Below, piece after piece: positions 44,795 through 53,842 of a stretch of DNA of 64,000 nt. How positions within the stretch are numbered: position 1 is the first letter of the stretch; every line of letters starts with the position of its first letter. Source of the stretch: Ensifer sp. LCM 4579. GTDB taxonomy: Bacteria; Pseudomonadota; Alphaproteobacteria; Rhizobiales; Rhizobiaceae. Location of the stretch: assembly GCF_001854885.1 (NCBI RefSeq), contig NZ_MDDV01000012.1, positions 62,001 through 126,000 of the forward strand, read 5' to 3'. The notes under the pieces are model-generated. The model searched no databases. It was not told the origin of the DNA and saw nothing but the letters and a program-made list of their open reading frames with translations. The translations under genes were made by a program, and so were the position numbers.

Positions 44795-45589
44795 ATGTAT
44801 TCCAATCGGATAGATGGTACCGGATCGTTGGCCTTCCCGCCGGGGTACGTCGGCACACAGGATGATAAACTATTCAGGCAAGGTGTGAATGAAGCCAAGT
44901 CACCGACTGCCGCGCTCCTATCGACAGACGCTCCGATTTGGAGCTCGAGCGCTCCATACGGAGACTTTTCACACGGTGGCTATTCTTGGAACAATGACAT
45001 CTATGGTAAGGGCGCTGGGCCTCAGACGATTTCGGTTCATGCAGACAACCAGTGGAGCGTGTGGTCGAACCAGCCTAATACTGATGGCATCAAGAGCTAC
45101 CCCCACCAGGCTTTCAATGTCGGGAAACCACTCAGTTCAATCAACACTCTGACGTCGAGCTTCAATCAGGATGTTCCTGCTGGCGGCGCGTGGAACACCG
45201 CCTACGACATCTGGGACAGCTCACATCAGAATGAGATAATGCTCTGGACAAACTACACCGGAAATCCAGACGGCAGCGGCAACGTTAAGCCCATCTCACA
45301 TCAGTATGGCCCTTCCGGGGCGGCGATTCCGATCCACAGCAATATCAATGTAGGCGGAGGGACTTGGAATGTGTTCGAAGGCTATAATGGTCACAAGGTC
45401 ATCTCACTGCTGCTCACTTCCAAGACCGATAACGGGACGGTGGACATCAAGAGTATCCTGGATTGGCTCAAGTCGAAGGGCCACTTTGGCGACATAAACG
45501 TCGGCAGCGTTCAATACGGCGTCGAGATTACCTCGTCCCCAGGAGGGAAGAACTTCAACTTCAACAACTGCTCCGTTAGCTCGACGTGA
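44795..45589 (+). CDS. Glycoside hydrolase family 12 endoglucanase
   Basis: A 264-residue GH12 enzyme (beta-jelly roll; endo-beta-1,4-glucanase or xyloglucanase). The nucleophile Glu is in NEIMLWTNY (about residue 146) and the acid/base Glu in YGVEITSSPGG near residue 248, both in family context; DIWDSS and the Trp-rich N-terminal strands also fit. No signal peptide: it begins MYSNRIDGTGSLAFPPGYVG, polar and Ser/Thr/Gly rich, as type III substrates often do. In Bradyrhizobium a GH12-type GunA2 is secreted by the T3SS. With T3SS genes starting 150 bases downstream, this is a good candidate secreted enzyme that loosens plant cell wall. Confidence 0.85.
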   Translation: MYSNRIDGTGSLAFPPGYVGTQDDKLFRQGVNEAKSPTAALLSTDAPIWSSSAPYGDFSHGGYSWNNDIYGKGAGPQTISVHADNQWSVWSNQPNTDGIKSYPHQAFNVGKPLSSINTLTSSFNQDVPAGGAWNTAYDIWDSSHQNEIMLWTNYTGNPDGSGNVKPISHQYGPSGAAIPIHSNINVGGGTWNVFEGYNGHKVISLLLTSKTDNGTVDIKSILDWLKSKGHFGDINVGSVQYGVEITSSPGGKNFNFNNCSVSST

Positions 45590-45741
45590 CACACGGCCTC
45601 AGAGCCAGTTCCTCATTATTCGGGAAGGTCGTCCAAGGTCGAGTTGGCTAGGCCCGACCCGGGAAAGGAAGCGCACACGACACTCTCTGTATAACGGGAC
45701 GTGTTGGTCAAGCAGGGCAATCAGACCGAGAGGGAGAAGAA

Positions 45742-45990
45742 ATGGCGATTGATGCCGTGGGTAGCCATCCAAGTGTAGTCTCACATGTCGTCGACGGAGG
45801 CAGTGCCGCGAGAGGAGCGGGCGAGCGAGGGACAAACCCCGCAAAGAAGGTCGATCCTAACAGCGACGAGCAGGTGTTGTCGCCGGCGATAGAGGCCTTC
45901 CTGCCCAGCATGGTCTCGAATACGTTGATGCTCAACAACTCGCTCTTCAACTTCGCCAAGGAAGCCATCGACGAAGGTAACGAAGGCTGA
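45742..45990 (+). CDS. Small protein at the head of the T3SS operon
   Basis: An 82-residue protein starting MAIDAVGSHPSVVSHVV with GAGGGAGAAG upstream. N-terminus polar and flexible; the C-terminal half (EAFLPSMVSNTLMLNNSLFNFAKEAIDE) is an amphipathic helix. Size and place recall small rod or needle-like proteins or a chaperone, but I cannot assign it. It lies 51 bases before nopB and is probably in the same transcript. Confidence 0.55.
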   Translation: MAIDAVGSHPSVVSHVVDGGSAARGAGERGTNPAKKVDPNSDEQVLSPAIEAFLPSMVSNTLMLNNSLFNFAKEAIDEGNEG

Positions 45991-46040
45991 ACCTTCCTCA
46001 ACCGCCACATTCGGCGATGTATCGAGTAGAGGACTTGTCG

Positions 46041-46520
46041 ATGAGCGAAGAAGGATTCACCAGCCGCAGCTTCCTGCCTCCGATCGGGACGGCGACGACA
46101 GGAACGCCGCTCTCGATGGCCGAGGTCGTCGCGCAGCGGATAAACGGCGACCACATTGTCTCAGCGGCAGTTTCCGACATACAGCAGCCCATCCTGAACG
46201 GACTGAGAAAGATCTCGCCGGACAGCGGACCGGAGGGCCTCACTTTCTCCGTGTTTCCTGCCCCCGAGAAGACGCCGACGATTCTCGATCGGATCGCCTC
46301 CTTCTTTGCGTCGAAGGGCGATCACCCATCCGAGCCCCCATTGGTTCGCTTCGCCAGACCTCCCGAACAGAAGGAGCAGCCCGCGACCCAGGGCCATGAT
46401 CTGACCGAGACGATCGACCGGCTTGAGAAATCGCAGCAATTCGCCACGGGCATGACGCTGCTGTCGTCGCTCACCCAATCCGTCATGTCGTCTTCCAAGC
46501 GACTGACCCAAGGGCAGTAA
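46041..46520 (+). CDS. nopB: NopB-like T3SS protein
   Basis: A 159-residue protein matching the position and size of NopB (nolB) ahead of rhcJ in rhizobia; the C-terminal segment ETIDRLEKSQQFATGM...LTQSVMSSSKRLTQGQ is NopB-like. NopB is an outer pilus/inner-rod component needed for secretion. The start at 46041 has GAGGA about eight bases upstream; an in-frame ATG at 46017 has none. The rhcJ start follows after 11 bases. Confidence 0.7.
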   Translation: MSEEGFTSRSFLPPIGTATTGTPLSMAEVVAQRINGDHIVSAAVSDIQQPILNGLRKISPDSGPEGLTFSVFPAPEKTPTILDRIASFFASKGDHPSEPPLVRFARPPEQKEQPATQGHDLTETIDRLEKSQQFATGMTLLSSLTQSVMSSSKRLTQGQ

Positions 46521-46531
46521 GGCGCCGCATC

Positions 46532-47317
46532 ATGCATAATCGCACGATGTCTTGGTTGCGCGCCGGCAGGCTGTCTGCCGCCATCCTTCTTTGCGCGCTG
46601 CTTTCCTCCTGCAGCGAGGACGTGCTGACGGCGCTGGACCAGCGTGACGCCCGCGACGCGCAGGTTGTGCTGGAGCGGGCCGGAATCCACGCGGAGGTCC
46701 TGGCGGGCGAGGATTCGACCTTTTCCATTTCCGTAGACAGCCGCGATCGCACCAGGGCGATCGAACTTCTCGCCGAGGCAGGTCTGCCGCGCCAACCGCG
46801 CAGCACCGTCGCCGATCTCTTTCCGGGTGACGGCTTTCTGGTGACCCCCTTCGAGCAGAAGGCACGCATGGCCTACGCGGTCGAACAACAGCTTGCCGAT
46901 ACCTTGTCGGCGCTCGATGGAGTGGCTGCAGCTCGCGTGCACGTGGTTCTGCCGGAAGACAACGGCCGCGGCCTCATCAAGGAGAAGGCGCGCGCTTCGG
47001 CGCTGCTGCAGTATCGACCGGGCGCAGATCTGGCGGACATCGAGCTGAAGAGCCGCTCCATTCTGCTGAACAGCATTCGGGGCCTCGCCTATGAAGACGT
47101 TTCCGTCATCACCAGCCCGTGGTCGGAAGTCGGGCTGCCGGCATCGACCGCGAGTCCGGCGGTGACATCCGCAACCTCCGAGCCTGCCGCCACCGACAAG
47201 TTCGTCAGCCTCGGATCGCTGCTTAGCTATCGCAGCCTCTCGATCGTCGCGGCCGTCATTCTCGCGGCCGCAGCGAGCATGCTTCTGATCGCCCCGCGTC
47301 GGAAGGAAAGCCGATGA
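46532..47317 (+). CDS. rhcJ: T3SS inner-membrane ring lipoprotein (SctJ)
   Basis: A 261-residue lipoprotein (NolT/SctJ) of the inner-membrane ring. A lipobox LLSSC puts the lipidated Cys at residue 27. The periplasmic ring domains follow (DVLTALDQRDARDAQVVLERAG; FEQKARMAYAVEQQLADTLSALDGV with the conserved VHVVLP). A C-terminal membrane helix (RSLSIVAAVILAAAASMLLIA) ends in a basic tail. A start at 46547 is possible. It overlaps nolU. Confidence 0.95.
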   Translation: MHNRTMSWLRAGRLSAAILLCALLSSCSEDVLTALDQRDARDAQVVLERAGIHAEVLAGEDSTFSISVDSRDRTRAIELLAEAGLPRQPRSTVADLFPGDGFLVTPFEQKARMAYAVEQQLADTLSALDGVAAARVHVVLPEDNGRGLIKEKARASALLQYRPGADLADIELKSRSILLNSIRGLAYEDVSVITSPWSEVGLPASTASPAVTSATSEPAATDKFVSLGSLLSYRSLSIVAAVILAAAASMLLIAPRRKESR

Positions 47318-47952
47318 GATCGGCGATCCGGCAGGACGGAACAAAGGCGCTCGAGGATGCGCACATTCGCCGGTCCGTTCTCGTTGCCGCAAAGGCGGAG
47401 GACATGGCCCGCGGAGCGGACGGGCTTGATGCGACGCTCTGCCGGCGAATGGCGGCTCTGCCCCGCATGCAGACGCGGCTCTTCGAGTGGATTGCGCAGG
47501 CGGTCGGCGATCCCGCCTCCTGCAGCGACAGCCTGCGACGATTTCTCCTTCTGCCTTCGGATGCGAGGAAGGAGGCGGCATTGCGCGCAGGCCTGACCTA
47601 CCATTTGAACGCATTTGGAACGGCGTTTGCCCGCGAGATCGTCGAAGCGCTTTCTGGCGTCTTCGGCAATGAGGCAGTTCGTTTCGCGTTTGCCCATGCC
47701 GCGCTTTCCCCCGCCACAGCGGCTCCGCTCGACCCGTCCCAGGACGAAAGCCGCCGGCTCGTCCTTGCCGATGGCGGTCGAATTCTCGCTCTATGGTTCA
47801 AGAGTGAGCACCTGGCCGATGCCTGGCAGCCCGACTGGGGGGATCTCGATGCCGGGTCCGTGACGCTCATTCGGCCGGCCGCCTGCGCCATCGGGGCTGC
47901 CGCGGCCGCCGCGACGATAGCAGAAAGGGACGGCGCCGATGGCAGAGCTTAG
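47314..47952 (+). CDS. nolU: T3SS protein NolU (SctK position)
   Basis: A 212-residue soluble protein in the place of nolU, between rhcJ and rhcL, likely the SctK adaptor of the cytoplasmic sorting platform. Sequence is poorly conserved among species; HLNAFGTAFAREI and GVFGNEAVRFAFAHAAL are the clearest blocks. Overlaps rhcJ by four bases and rhcL by 14. Confidence 0.75.
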   Translation: MRSAIRQDGTKALEDAHIRRSVLVAAKAEDMARGADGLDATLCRRMAALPRMQTRLFEWIAQAVGDPASCSDSLRRFLLLPSDARKEAALRAGLTYHLNAFGTAFAREIVEALSGVFGNEAVRFAFAHAALSPATAAPLDPSQDESRRLVLADGGRILALWFKSEHLADAWQPDWGDLDAGSVTLIRPAACAIGAAAAAATIAERDGADGRA

Positions 47953-48499
47953 GCGCCGCAGCCGCGTCATCCCGGCTCGGGAGTTCGGTGTGGTAAGCGA
48001 AGCTGCGGCGCTGGTCGCAGCCGCGCGAGATGCCGCGGCCATTGAAACCGCGAAGGCCTCGGAGGTACGCGAGGCGGCACGGGAGGACGGCTACCGCGCA
48101 GGCTATGCCGAAGGGCTGCGCCGGGCGACGGAGGGATTTGCCGCCGCAGCCGCCAAGGCGGAAAAGGCGCTCTACGATTTCGAAAGCCTGGTGACACCGA
48201 TTGTGCTCAGGGCCGTCGCCAGAATAGTTGGTAGTCTCGATGCAGACGAGCGGGTTCGTCGCCTTGTCACCCAGGCGATTGCGGAAACGGCCGAGACCCA
48301 GCGGGTGACGTTGCGCGTTGCCGCCGGCGAGGCGGCGGTGGTCCGCAAGGCGATCGAAGGGCTCGATCAGCGCATCGATGTGGTCGCTGACCAGTTCCTT
48401 TCGGCCGGCGAAATCGTGATGGAGACTCCTGCGAGCCGAGCGCATATCGGCGTTCGGGAACAGATCGCCGCGCTCATGGAGGCGGCCGACCGTGGTTGA
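47939..48499 (+). CDS. rhcL: T3SS ATPase stator (SctL)
   Basis: A 186-residue protein (NolV/SctL), homologous to FliH and the V-ATPase stalk. An Ala/Glu-rich coiled-coil (AAALVAAARDAAAIETAKASEVREAARE, then GYRAGYAEGLRRATEG) precedes a C-terminal domain that binds the ATPase. Overlaps both neighbours. Confidence 0.88.
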   Translation: MAELRRRSRVIPAREFGVVSEAAALVAAARDAAAIETAKASEVREAAREDGYRAGYAEGLRRATEGFAAAAAKAEKALYDFESLVTPIVLRAVARIVGSLDADERVRRLVTQAIAETAETQRVTLRVAAGEAAVVRKAIEGLDQRIDVVADQFLSAGEIVMETPASRAHIGVREQIAALMEAADRG

Positions 48500-49808
48500 A
48501 GCGCTGCTGCGGCTCGAAAGAGACATGGCTCGGGCGGAGACGCGTCCGCCAAGCGGCCGCGTCATCGGCGTTTTGGGGCTCATGGTGCGCGCGCATCTTC
48601 CGGCAGTGCGGATCGGCGAGCTTTGCGAACTGCGCGAACCGGGTCAGGGACGGTTGGGGTTCGCCGATGTCGTCGGCGTCGACGGCGAAACCGCTCTTCT
48701 TTCGCTGCATGGGGATACCCGCGGCATATCAGTGCGCACGGAAGTCGTTCCGTCCGGCCGCGAGCCTTGCATTGCGGCGGGCGATTTCCTGATCGGCGCC
48801 ATCATCGACGCCCACGGAAACATCCTTCGCAAGGCGGAGGGCCAGACGGGTGAGACGGCGCGCTTTTCTCAGCCGCTTCACGCGGCGCCCGCCGACATGC
48901 TGTCGCGGCGCCCGATCGATCGTCCTTTTCCGGTCGGCATTCCCGCGATCGATGGCATGCTGACCTGCGGGGAAGGCCAGCGGATCGGCATTTTCGGCTC
49001 GCCCGGGGTCGGTAAAACGACCTTGATCGGCGACATTATCAATAACAGCGAGGCTGATCTCGTCGTCTGTGCACTGGTGGGCGAGCGTGGACGCGAGGTC
49101 GGAGAATTCGTCGACCGCGTCATGCCGGCGGGCAAGCCGTCGAACACGGTGCTTGTCGTCGCCACGTCCGACCGGCCGGCACTCGAGCGCTACAAAGCCG
49201 TGCTGATGGCAACCGCCGTCGCCGAACATTTCCGCGACCGGGGCAAGCGTGTGCTTCTCATCGTCGACAGCGTCACGCGGATGGCGCGGGCGCTGCGCGA
49301 GGTGGGCCTTGCCGCGGGCGAGCCGCCGGTGCGCCGCGGCTTTCCGCCTTCGGTCTTCGCCGCGCTGCCCCAGGTCTTCGAGCGGGCCGGCAACAGCGCC
49401 ACCGGAACGATAACGGCTTTCTATACGGTGCTGGTCGAAGGAGCCGAGCAGGATGACCCGATCGCCGAGGAGACCCGCGCGCTCCTCGACGGACACGTAG
49501 TCCTGTCCGACCGGATCGCCCAGGCCGGGCATTTCCCTGCCGTCGACGTGCTTGCGAGCAGGAGCCGGACGATGAATGCCGTCGTCGATGAGAACCACAA
49601 CCAGGCGGCAAATCACCTGCGGTCATTGCTCGCCCTCTACAAGGAGGTCGAGCTCCTCATCCGCGTCGGCGAATATCGGGAGGGGCAGGATCCGGCCGCC
49701 GACGAGGCGGTGCGCAAGCGGGGAATGATCAACAAGTTTCTGTACGGCGCCAAAGGCTGTCGCCCCTTCGAGGAGACGGTCACAGCGCTTCGCGAGCTCG
49801 CCCGATGA
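48492..49808 (+). CDS. rhcN: T3SS ATPase (SctN)
   Basis: A 438-residue F1-like ATPase that unfolds and delivers substrates. Walker A is GSPGVGKTTLIGD, Walker B VLLIVDSVTRMA; LVGERGREVGEF is the family signature and ends with the YxxPF-type FLYGAKGCRPFEE. GTG start at 48492 within the rhcL end. Full length. Confidence 0.97.
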   Translation: MVEALLRLERDMARAETRPPSGRVIGVLGLMVRAHLPAVRIGELCELREPGQGRLGFADVVGVDGETALLSLHGDTRGISVRTEVVPSGREPCIAAGDFLIGAIIDAHGNILRKAEGQTGETARFSQPLHAAPADMLSRRPIDRPFPVGIPAIDGMLTCGEGQRIGIFGSPGVGKTTLIGDIINNSEADLVVCALVGERGREVGEFVDRVMPAGKPSNTVLVVATSDRPALERYKAVLMATAVAEHFRDRGKRVLLIVDSVTRMARALREVGLAAGEPPVRRGFPPSVFAALPQVFERAGNSATGTITAFYTVLVEGAEQDDPIAEETRALLDGHVVLSDRIAQAGHFPAVDVLASRSRTMNAVVDENHNQAANHLRSLLALYKEVELLIRVGEYREGQDPAADEAVRKRGMINKFLYGAKGCRPFEETVTALRELAR

Positions 49809-50821
49809 CCATCTCGGCAGTCCGATCCATCGAGGCCGCAACCATCGTTTACACAGATGCCTCTCGCATCGGTGCCCGAAAGCCATGGCAAATTCCACTG
49901 GGAGACGGCACCGTGGCGGTTCGCCCTTTAGCGCCGGAGATCGCCATCGGCAGGATCGGCGACCCGGTGGCCGTCCGCCTCGAGATTGCCGGCCGCGCCG
50001 ACGAACTGTGGGTGCCCGAGGGGACATTGAGACTGTTCATGGAACGGTTCGAGCCGCTGACCCGGTGGGACCTGCTGTCCCCGGCGACGAAGGCCAACCT
50101 GCTCGAGTGCCTGGTTGCCGACGCGCTCGGCGCGATTGAAAACGGGGCCGGCGGGCAGATTGCCCTCACCGAAGTCGGCGAGCCGACCTCCGATCGCACG
50201 GCGCTGAATTTCGCTTTCGATGTGAGCTGGCACGGTCTCGCCTGCGCAATCTGCGGTAAATTCGATCCAGAGACGCTTGCCGGACTTGTTGGCTGGGCGG
50301 GGCGCTTGCCCCGGCGCAGCCTTCGAGGCCTCACGACGAGCGTTGCCTTGCGGCGCGGCTTTGCCCTTCTTACGGCCGGCGAAATCAGGAATCTCTCGCC
50401 CGGCGACGCAATCGTCATCGACCCGGCCTCGGCAGACGCCGCCGTCGCGATCACGGGCGAGCGTTATCTCGCCCGCTGCACCCGCACGCAGTCGGGCTTC
50501 ACGCTCGACGAACCTTTGCTGACCCGCCCCAGCAATCCAATGAGGCACCTCATGACCAACGAAGACGTGGATCAGGACCTGCAAGGGCCGCCGCAACCCT
50601 CGGGCGTCTGTGAAATCCCGATCAAGCTCGTCTTCGAAGCCGGACGCGTCGAGCTGCCGCTCGGCGAGCTTGAAACGCTCGGCGAGGGGCATGTCTTCAC
50701 GCTCGACCGCACATTATCGGAGGCGGTCGATATCGTGGCGCAAGGTCGGATCATCGGCCGCGGCGAAATCGTCGCGCTGGAGGGCTTCGCGGCCGTCCGC
50801 ATCACGGCGCTTCACGACTGA
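49805..50821 (+). CDS. rhcQ: T3SS C-ring/sorting platform protein (SctQ)
   Basis: A 338-residue protein whose C-terminal part is a SpoA (FliN-like) domain: IPIKLVFEAGRVELPLGELETLGEGHVFTLDR and IIGRGEIVALEGFAAVRITAL. The N-terminal two thirds is divergent, as is usual. In other rhizobia y4yJ/sctO lies between rhcN and rhcQ; here that gene is moved to the opposite strand at 53423. Overlaps rhcN by four and rhcR by one base. Confidence 0.9.
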   Translation: MTISAVRSIEAATIVYTDASRIGARKPWQIPLGDGTVAVRPLAPEIAIGRIGDPVAVRLEIAGRADELWVPEGTLRLFMERFEPLTRWDLLSPATKANLLECLVADALGAIENGAGGQIALTEVGEPTSDRTALNFAFDVSWHGLACAICGKFDPETLAGLVGWAGRLPRRSLRGLTTSVALRRGFALLTAGEIRNLSPGDAIVIDPASADAAVAITGERYLARCTRTQSGFTLDEPLLTRPSNPMRHLMTNEDVDQDLQGPPQPSGVCEIPIKLVFEAGRVELPLGELETLGEGHVFTLDRTLSEAVDIVAQGRIIGRGEIVALEGFAAVRITALHD

Positions 50822-51474
50822 TGGAAAGCAGTTTCCCCCTTGCCCAAAGTCTCGCCGCCATGGCGGCGATCTCGGCGCTCCCCGTCATCGCGGTCGTGGC
50901 GACCTCCTTTACCAAGATTTCGGTGGTGCTCTTGATCGTCCGCAATGCGATCGGCATCCAGCAGACGCCGCCGAACCTCCTCGTCTTCGCCGTGGCAATC
51001 GTGCTTTCCGCGTTCGTGATGAACCCGGTGCTTCAGGAGTCGTGGCGGATCCTCGCGGCCAGCGGCCAGGATTTCGGCACGATCGGCGGCATGGCGGCCG
51101 GCATCGCCGAGCTCTCGGCGCCGCTGAAAGCCTTCATGCTGAAATTCTCCGACGAGGAGGTTCGCGGTTTCTTCGTCCAATCGTCGCAGCAGGTCTGGTC
51201 CGGCACACAGGGAACACCTGCAACACCGGACGACATCACAATTCTCACGCCGAGTTTCCTGGTTTCCGAATTGACCCGGGCCTTCCAGATCGGCTTCCTG
51301 ATCTATCTGCCCTTTCTGATGATCGACTTCGCGGTTTCGGCGATCCTCGTTGCGCTCGGCATGCAAATGATGTCGCCGACTGTCGTGTCGACACCGCTCA
51401 AGCTGCTGCTCTTCGTCGCCGTCGATGGCTGGCGGCGGCTTCTCGAAGGGCTTGTGCTTTCCTATGCGGGATGA
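50821..51474 (+). CDS. rhcR: T3SS export apparatus protein (SctR)
   Basis: A 217-residue FliP-family membrane protein of the export gate. About four helices; TSFTKISVVLLIVRNAIGIQQ near the N-terminus and LTRAFQIGFLIYLPFLMIDF and MQMMSPTVVSTPLKLLLFV are highly conserved. Start overlaps the rhcQ stop (TGATG). Confidence 0.96.
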   Translation: MESSFPLAQSLAAMAAISALPVIAVVATSFTKISVVLLIVRNAIGIQQTPPNLLVFAVAIVLSAFVMNPVLQESWRILAASGQDFGTIGGMAAGIAELSAPLKAFMLKFSDEEVRGFFVQSSQQVWSGTQGTPATPDDITILTPSFLVSELTRAFQIGFLIYLPFLMIDFAVSAILVALGMQMMSPTVVSTPLKLLLFVAVDGWRRLLEGLVLSYAG

Positions 51475-51746
51475 TCATGGTTGAGGAACAGATCGCCACC
51501 GAGATCAGCACGTCCATCGTCGTCACTTTCGCGCTGGCGGGACCGATCCTCGCCTTCGCCGCCGTTCTTGGGCTGGTGATCGCGATCTTCCAGGCGGCGA
51601 CGCAGATCCAGGAACAGACGATCGCGCAGATCGTCAAGATCTTCTCGATCTCCTTCCTGCTGCTTGTTTTCGGACGGGCGCTGGCGACGCCGCTGATCGA
51701 GCATTCGATCCACATCCTCAACGATTTCCCGACCATGGTACGGTAA
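51471..51746 (+). CDS. rhcS: T3SS export apparatus protein (SctS)
   Basis: A 91-residue FliQ-family protein with two membrane helices (STSIVVTFALAGPILAFAAVLGLVIA; IVKIFSISFLLLVFGRALATPL) and the loop FQAATQIQEQTI. ATG 51471 overlaps the rhcR stop; 51477 is an alternative. Five bases before rhcT. Confidence 0.95.
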   Translation: MIMVEEQIATEISTSIVVTFALAGPILAFAAVLGLVIAIFQAATQIQEQTIAQIVKIFSISFLLLVFGRALATPLIEHSIHILNDFPTMVR

Positions 51747-51751
51747 CGCCG

Positions 51752-52561
51752 ATGGCACTCGAGGCTGCGTCCCTCATCAACGAGCACACGGCGGTGCCGG
51801 CCGCCGCCCTGCTCGGCGCCGCTCGTGCCCTCGGCATCACGGTCATCTTCCCTTTGTTCTCCCTCTTCAGCATCGTCGGCATCCTGAGGTTCGGTCTCGC
51901 CATCGGGCTTTCGGCCCCATCGGTCTTCTATGCCTATTCGGTGCTCGTCGTGGGCAAGACCTCCTATCTCGATCTCGCGGCCTTGTCGTTGAAGGAAATG
52001 GCGTTCGGCGGTCTCCTCGGCATGGGGCTCGGCATCCCCTTCTGGGCTGCGCAATCGGCGGGAGACTTGACCGATGTCTATCGCGGCGCGAATGCCGCCA
52101 ATCTCTTCGATCAGGTGAATGCGCTCGAGACGACACCGCTCGGTTCGCTGCTGATGTCGGTCGCGCTTGCGGTATTCGTTGCGGCGGGCGGTGTAATCGA
52201 CCTCGTGGCGATCTTCTACAATTCCTTCGGGCTTTGGCCGCTTTTTGCCCTGAGCCCGATCGCGACCGATAATTGGCTGATGATTATCCTCGAAAGCTTC
52301 GCCCGACTGTTTCGCGTCGGCGCGGTGCTTGCCGCTCCTTTCGTCATCGTCATGTGCGTGGTCGAGCTGTCGCTGGCCTTCGTCGGGCGCTCGGCGAAAC
52401 AGTTCCCGTTGAACGACAGCGGCGCCACCTTCAAAAACCTTGCCGTCCTCGTCGTGCTCGTCGTCTACTCGTCCTTCGTTACCAGCTATTTCGGCACGCT
52501 ATGGACAGGGTCCTTCGCCGAGATCAAGGCCTTCCTGGAAGTCGGCCATGGCGAAAAATGA
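51752..52561 (+). CDS. rhcT: T3SS export apparatus protein (SctT)
   Basis: A 269-residue FliR-family membrane protein with about six helices. LRFGLAIGLSAPSVFY and KEMAFGGLLGMGLGIPFWAAQSAGDLTDVYRGA are the conserved segments. Its stop overlaps the rhcU start by 14 bases. Confidence 0.95.
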   Translation: MALEAASLINEHTAVPAAALLGAARALGITVIFPLFSLFSIVGILRFGLAIGLSAPSVFYAYSVLVVGKTSYLDLAALSLKEMAFGGLLGMGLGIPFWAAQSAGDLTDVYRGANAANLFDQVNALETTPLGSLLMSVALAVFVAAGGVIDLVAIFYNSFGLWPLFALSPIATDNWLMIILESFARLFRVGAVLAAPFVIVMCVVELSLAFVGRSAKQFPLNDSGATFKNLAVLVVLVVYSSFVTSYFGTLWTGSFAEIKAFLEVGHGEK

Positions 52562-53333
52562 CGATACAGAGGAGAAGTCCCTTCCGCCGAGCCGGGTAAA
52601 GCTCGACAGGCTCCGGCGGGAAGGTCAGGTGCCTCGATCGCGCGAGTTGCCAGTGGCGCTTTCGGTGCTGGCGATCGCAACCTATCTCGCCTGGGGCCTC
52701 GGCAGCATCATCGGCGACTTCGTTCACCTCTTCGACGCCGTGCTGCAGATGGTCGGCAAGGCCGTTGAGGTCCCGGCGCTTGCGTCGGTGCTGACTAAGA
52801 TGGGCGCAGCGCTCCTGGACATCGTCTGGCCTCCGCTCCTCCTCGGATTGGCAGTCGTCCTTGCGGCATCGATCATCGATGCGCAGGGCTTTCCCGTATC
52901 GATGAAACACATGGGCTTCGATTTCGGCCGCCTCAATCCGATGGAAGGCCTGAAGAAGGTCGTTTCCCTCGACAGCCTCACCGAGTTCCTCAAGGGACTC
53001 GCGAAACTGGCTCTTCTTTCCGTCGCCGGCGCCGGCACACTTCTTTATTTCCTGAACGGGCTCTTCTGGTCACCGCTATGCGGCGAAGCCTGCGCCCTGG
53101 GCGTTGCGGTCCACCTTGTCGGCACGATCGCCGTTATCTCGACCGCCATCATGATCGTCGCTGCGTTCTTCGACCTGCACATCTCACGCGCACTCTTCCG
53201 ACGGGAACACCGGATGACCAAGACCGAAGCCCGGCGCGAGCACAAGGAGACCCAGGGCGACCCGCATGTGAAATCGGCACGCCGACAGATTGGCGTGGAG
53301 ATGCGAAATTCACCGCCGCGCAAGCAAAGCTAA
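52548..53333 (+). CDS. rhcU: T3SS switch protein SctU, C-terminally truncated
   Basis: A 261-residue FlhB-family protein; SctU is normally about 350. The four helices and the linker FRREHRMTKTEARREHKETQGDPHVKSARRQ are intact, but the frame then changes to GVEMRNSPPRKQS and stops. The cytoplasmic domain with the NPTH autocleavage site, about 90 residues, is absent; no NPTH is present in any frame to 53420. A second frame there ends YPITGEDAWRYGAIPLYVRAAVL, perhaps the tail of the original protein left after an internal deletion. Without NPTH the substrate switch cannot work normally. Confidence 0.85.
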   Translation: MAKNDDTEEKSLPPSRVKLDRLRREGQVPRSRELPVALSVLAIATYLAWGLGSIIGDFVHLFDAVLQMVGKAVEVPALASVLTKMGAALLDIVWPPLLLGLAVVLAASIIDAQGFPVSMKHMGFDFGRLNPMEGLKKVVSLDSLTEFLKGLAKLALLSVAGAGTLLYFLNGLFWSPLCGEACALGVAVHLVGTIAVISTAIMIVAAFFDLHISRALFRREHRMTKTEARREHKETQGDPHVKSARRQIGVEMRNSPPRKQS

Positions 53334-53422
53334 AACGGTATCCGATCACCGGCGAAGATGCATGGAGGTATGGTGCGATCCCCCTCTATGTGCGCGCCGC
53401 CGTTCTTCGCACAGCCTGAACT

Positions 53423-53842
53423 TCAGCTATCCAGAGACGCCAGTGCATCCATCCGGGCCGCCTTGCGCCGCGCAAGCGCAAGCTCGGTCCTGCATTCCTT
53501 CAGCATCCGGGAGAGGCCGCCGCGTTCCGCATCGAGTTCTTCGACGCGCGCCTGCGCCAAGGAGCGCTCTCGACCGATCAGTTCAAGCTTCTGCGAGGCA
53601 AGAAGCAAAGCTCGTCCCGTGACGAGCTTGCCGGGCGACATTTTCCGGATCGGCGAAGCCTCGTCTTCCCGCCGGCTGATGTCATGCAGCAATCTTTCCG
53701 CGGAAGTCTTCTCCCGTTCGATCCGTTCCAGCCGCTCCTCGAGTTCATTCAGCCGTCGCGCAAGCCTGGCCTCCCGGGCACTCCTCAGTCGAACGAGCTG
53801 GCCGATGGCGGCCGCATCGGCCGCCGGCATGGCCCTCGGCAT
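53423..53842 (-). CDS. T3SS stalk protein (SctO-like)
   Basis: A 139-residue, almost entirely coiled-coil protein (RSAREARLARRLNELEERLERIEREKTSAERLL...) of the size of YscO/FliJ/y4yJ. SctO sits in the ATPase ring and helps present substrates. It is moved from its usual place between rhcN and rhcQ to the minus strand, where its ATG overlaps the rhcC1 stop by one base. Assignment is from size, coil and context. Confidence 0.7.
   Translation of the reverse strand: MPRAMPAADAAAIGQLVRLRSAREARLARRLNELEERLERIEREKTSAERLLHDISRREDEASPIRKMSPGKLVTGRALLLASQKLELIGRERSLAQARVEELDAERGGLSRMLKECRTELALARRKAARMDALASLDS

Noticed and set aside
46322-47614. 430-codon minus-strand frame over rhcJ and nolU
   Set aside because: Shadow of plus-strand T3SS genes, which have clear family motifs.
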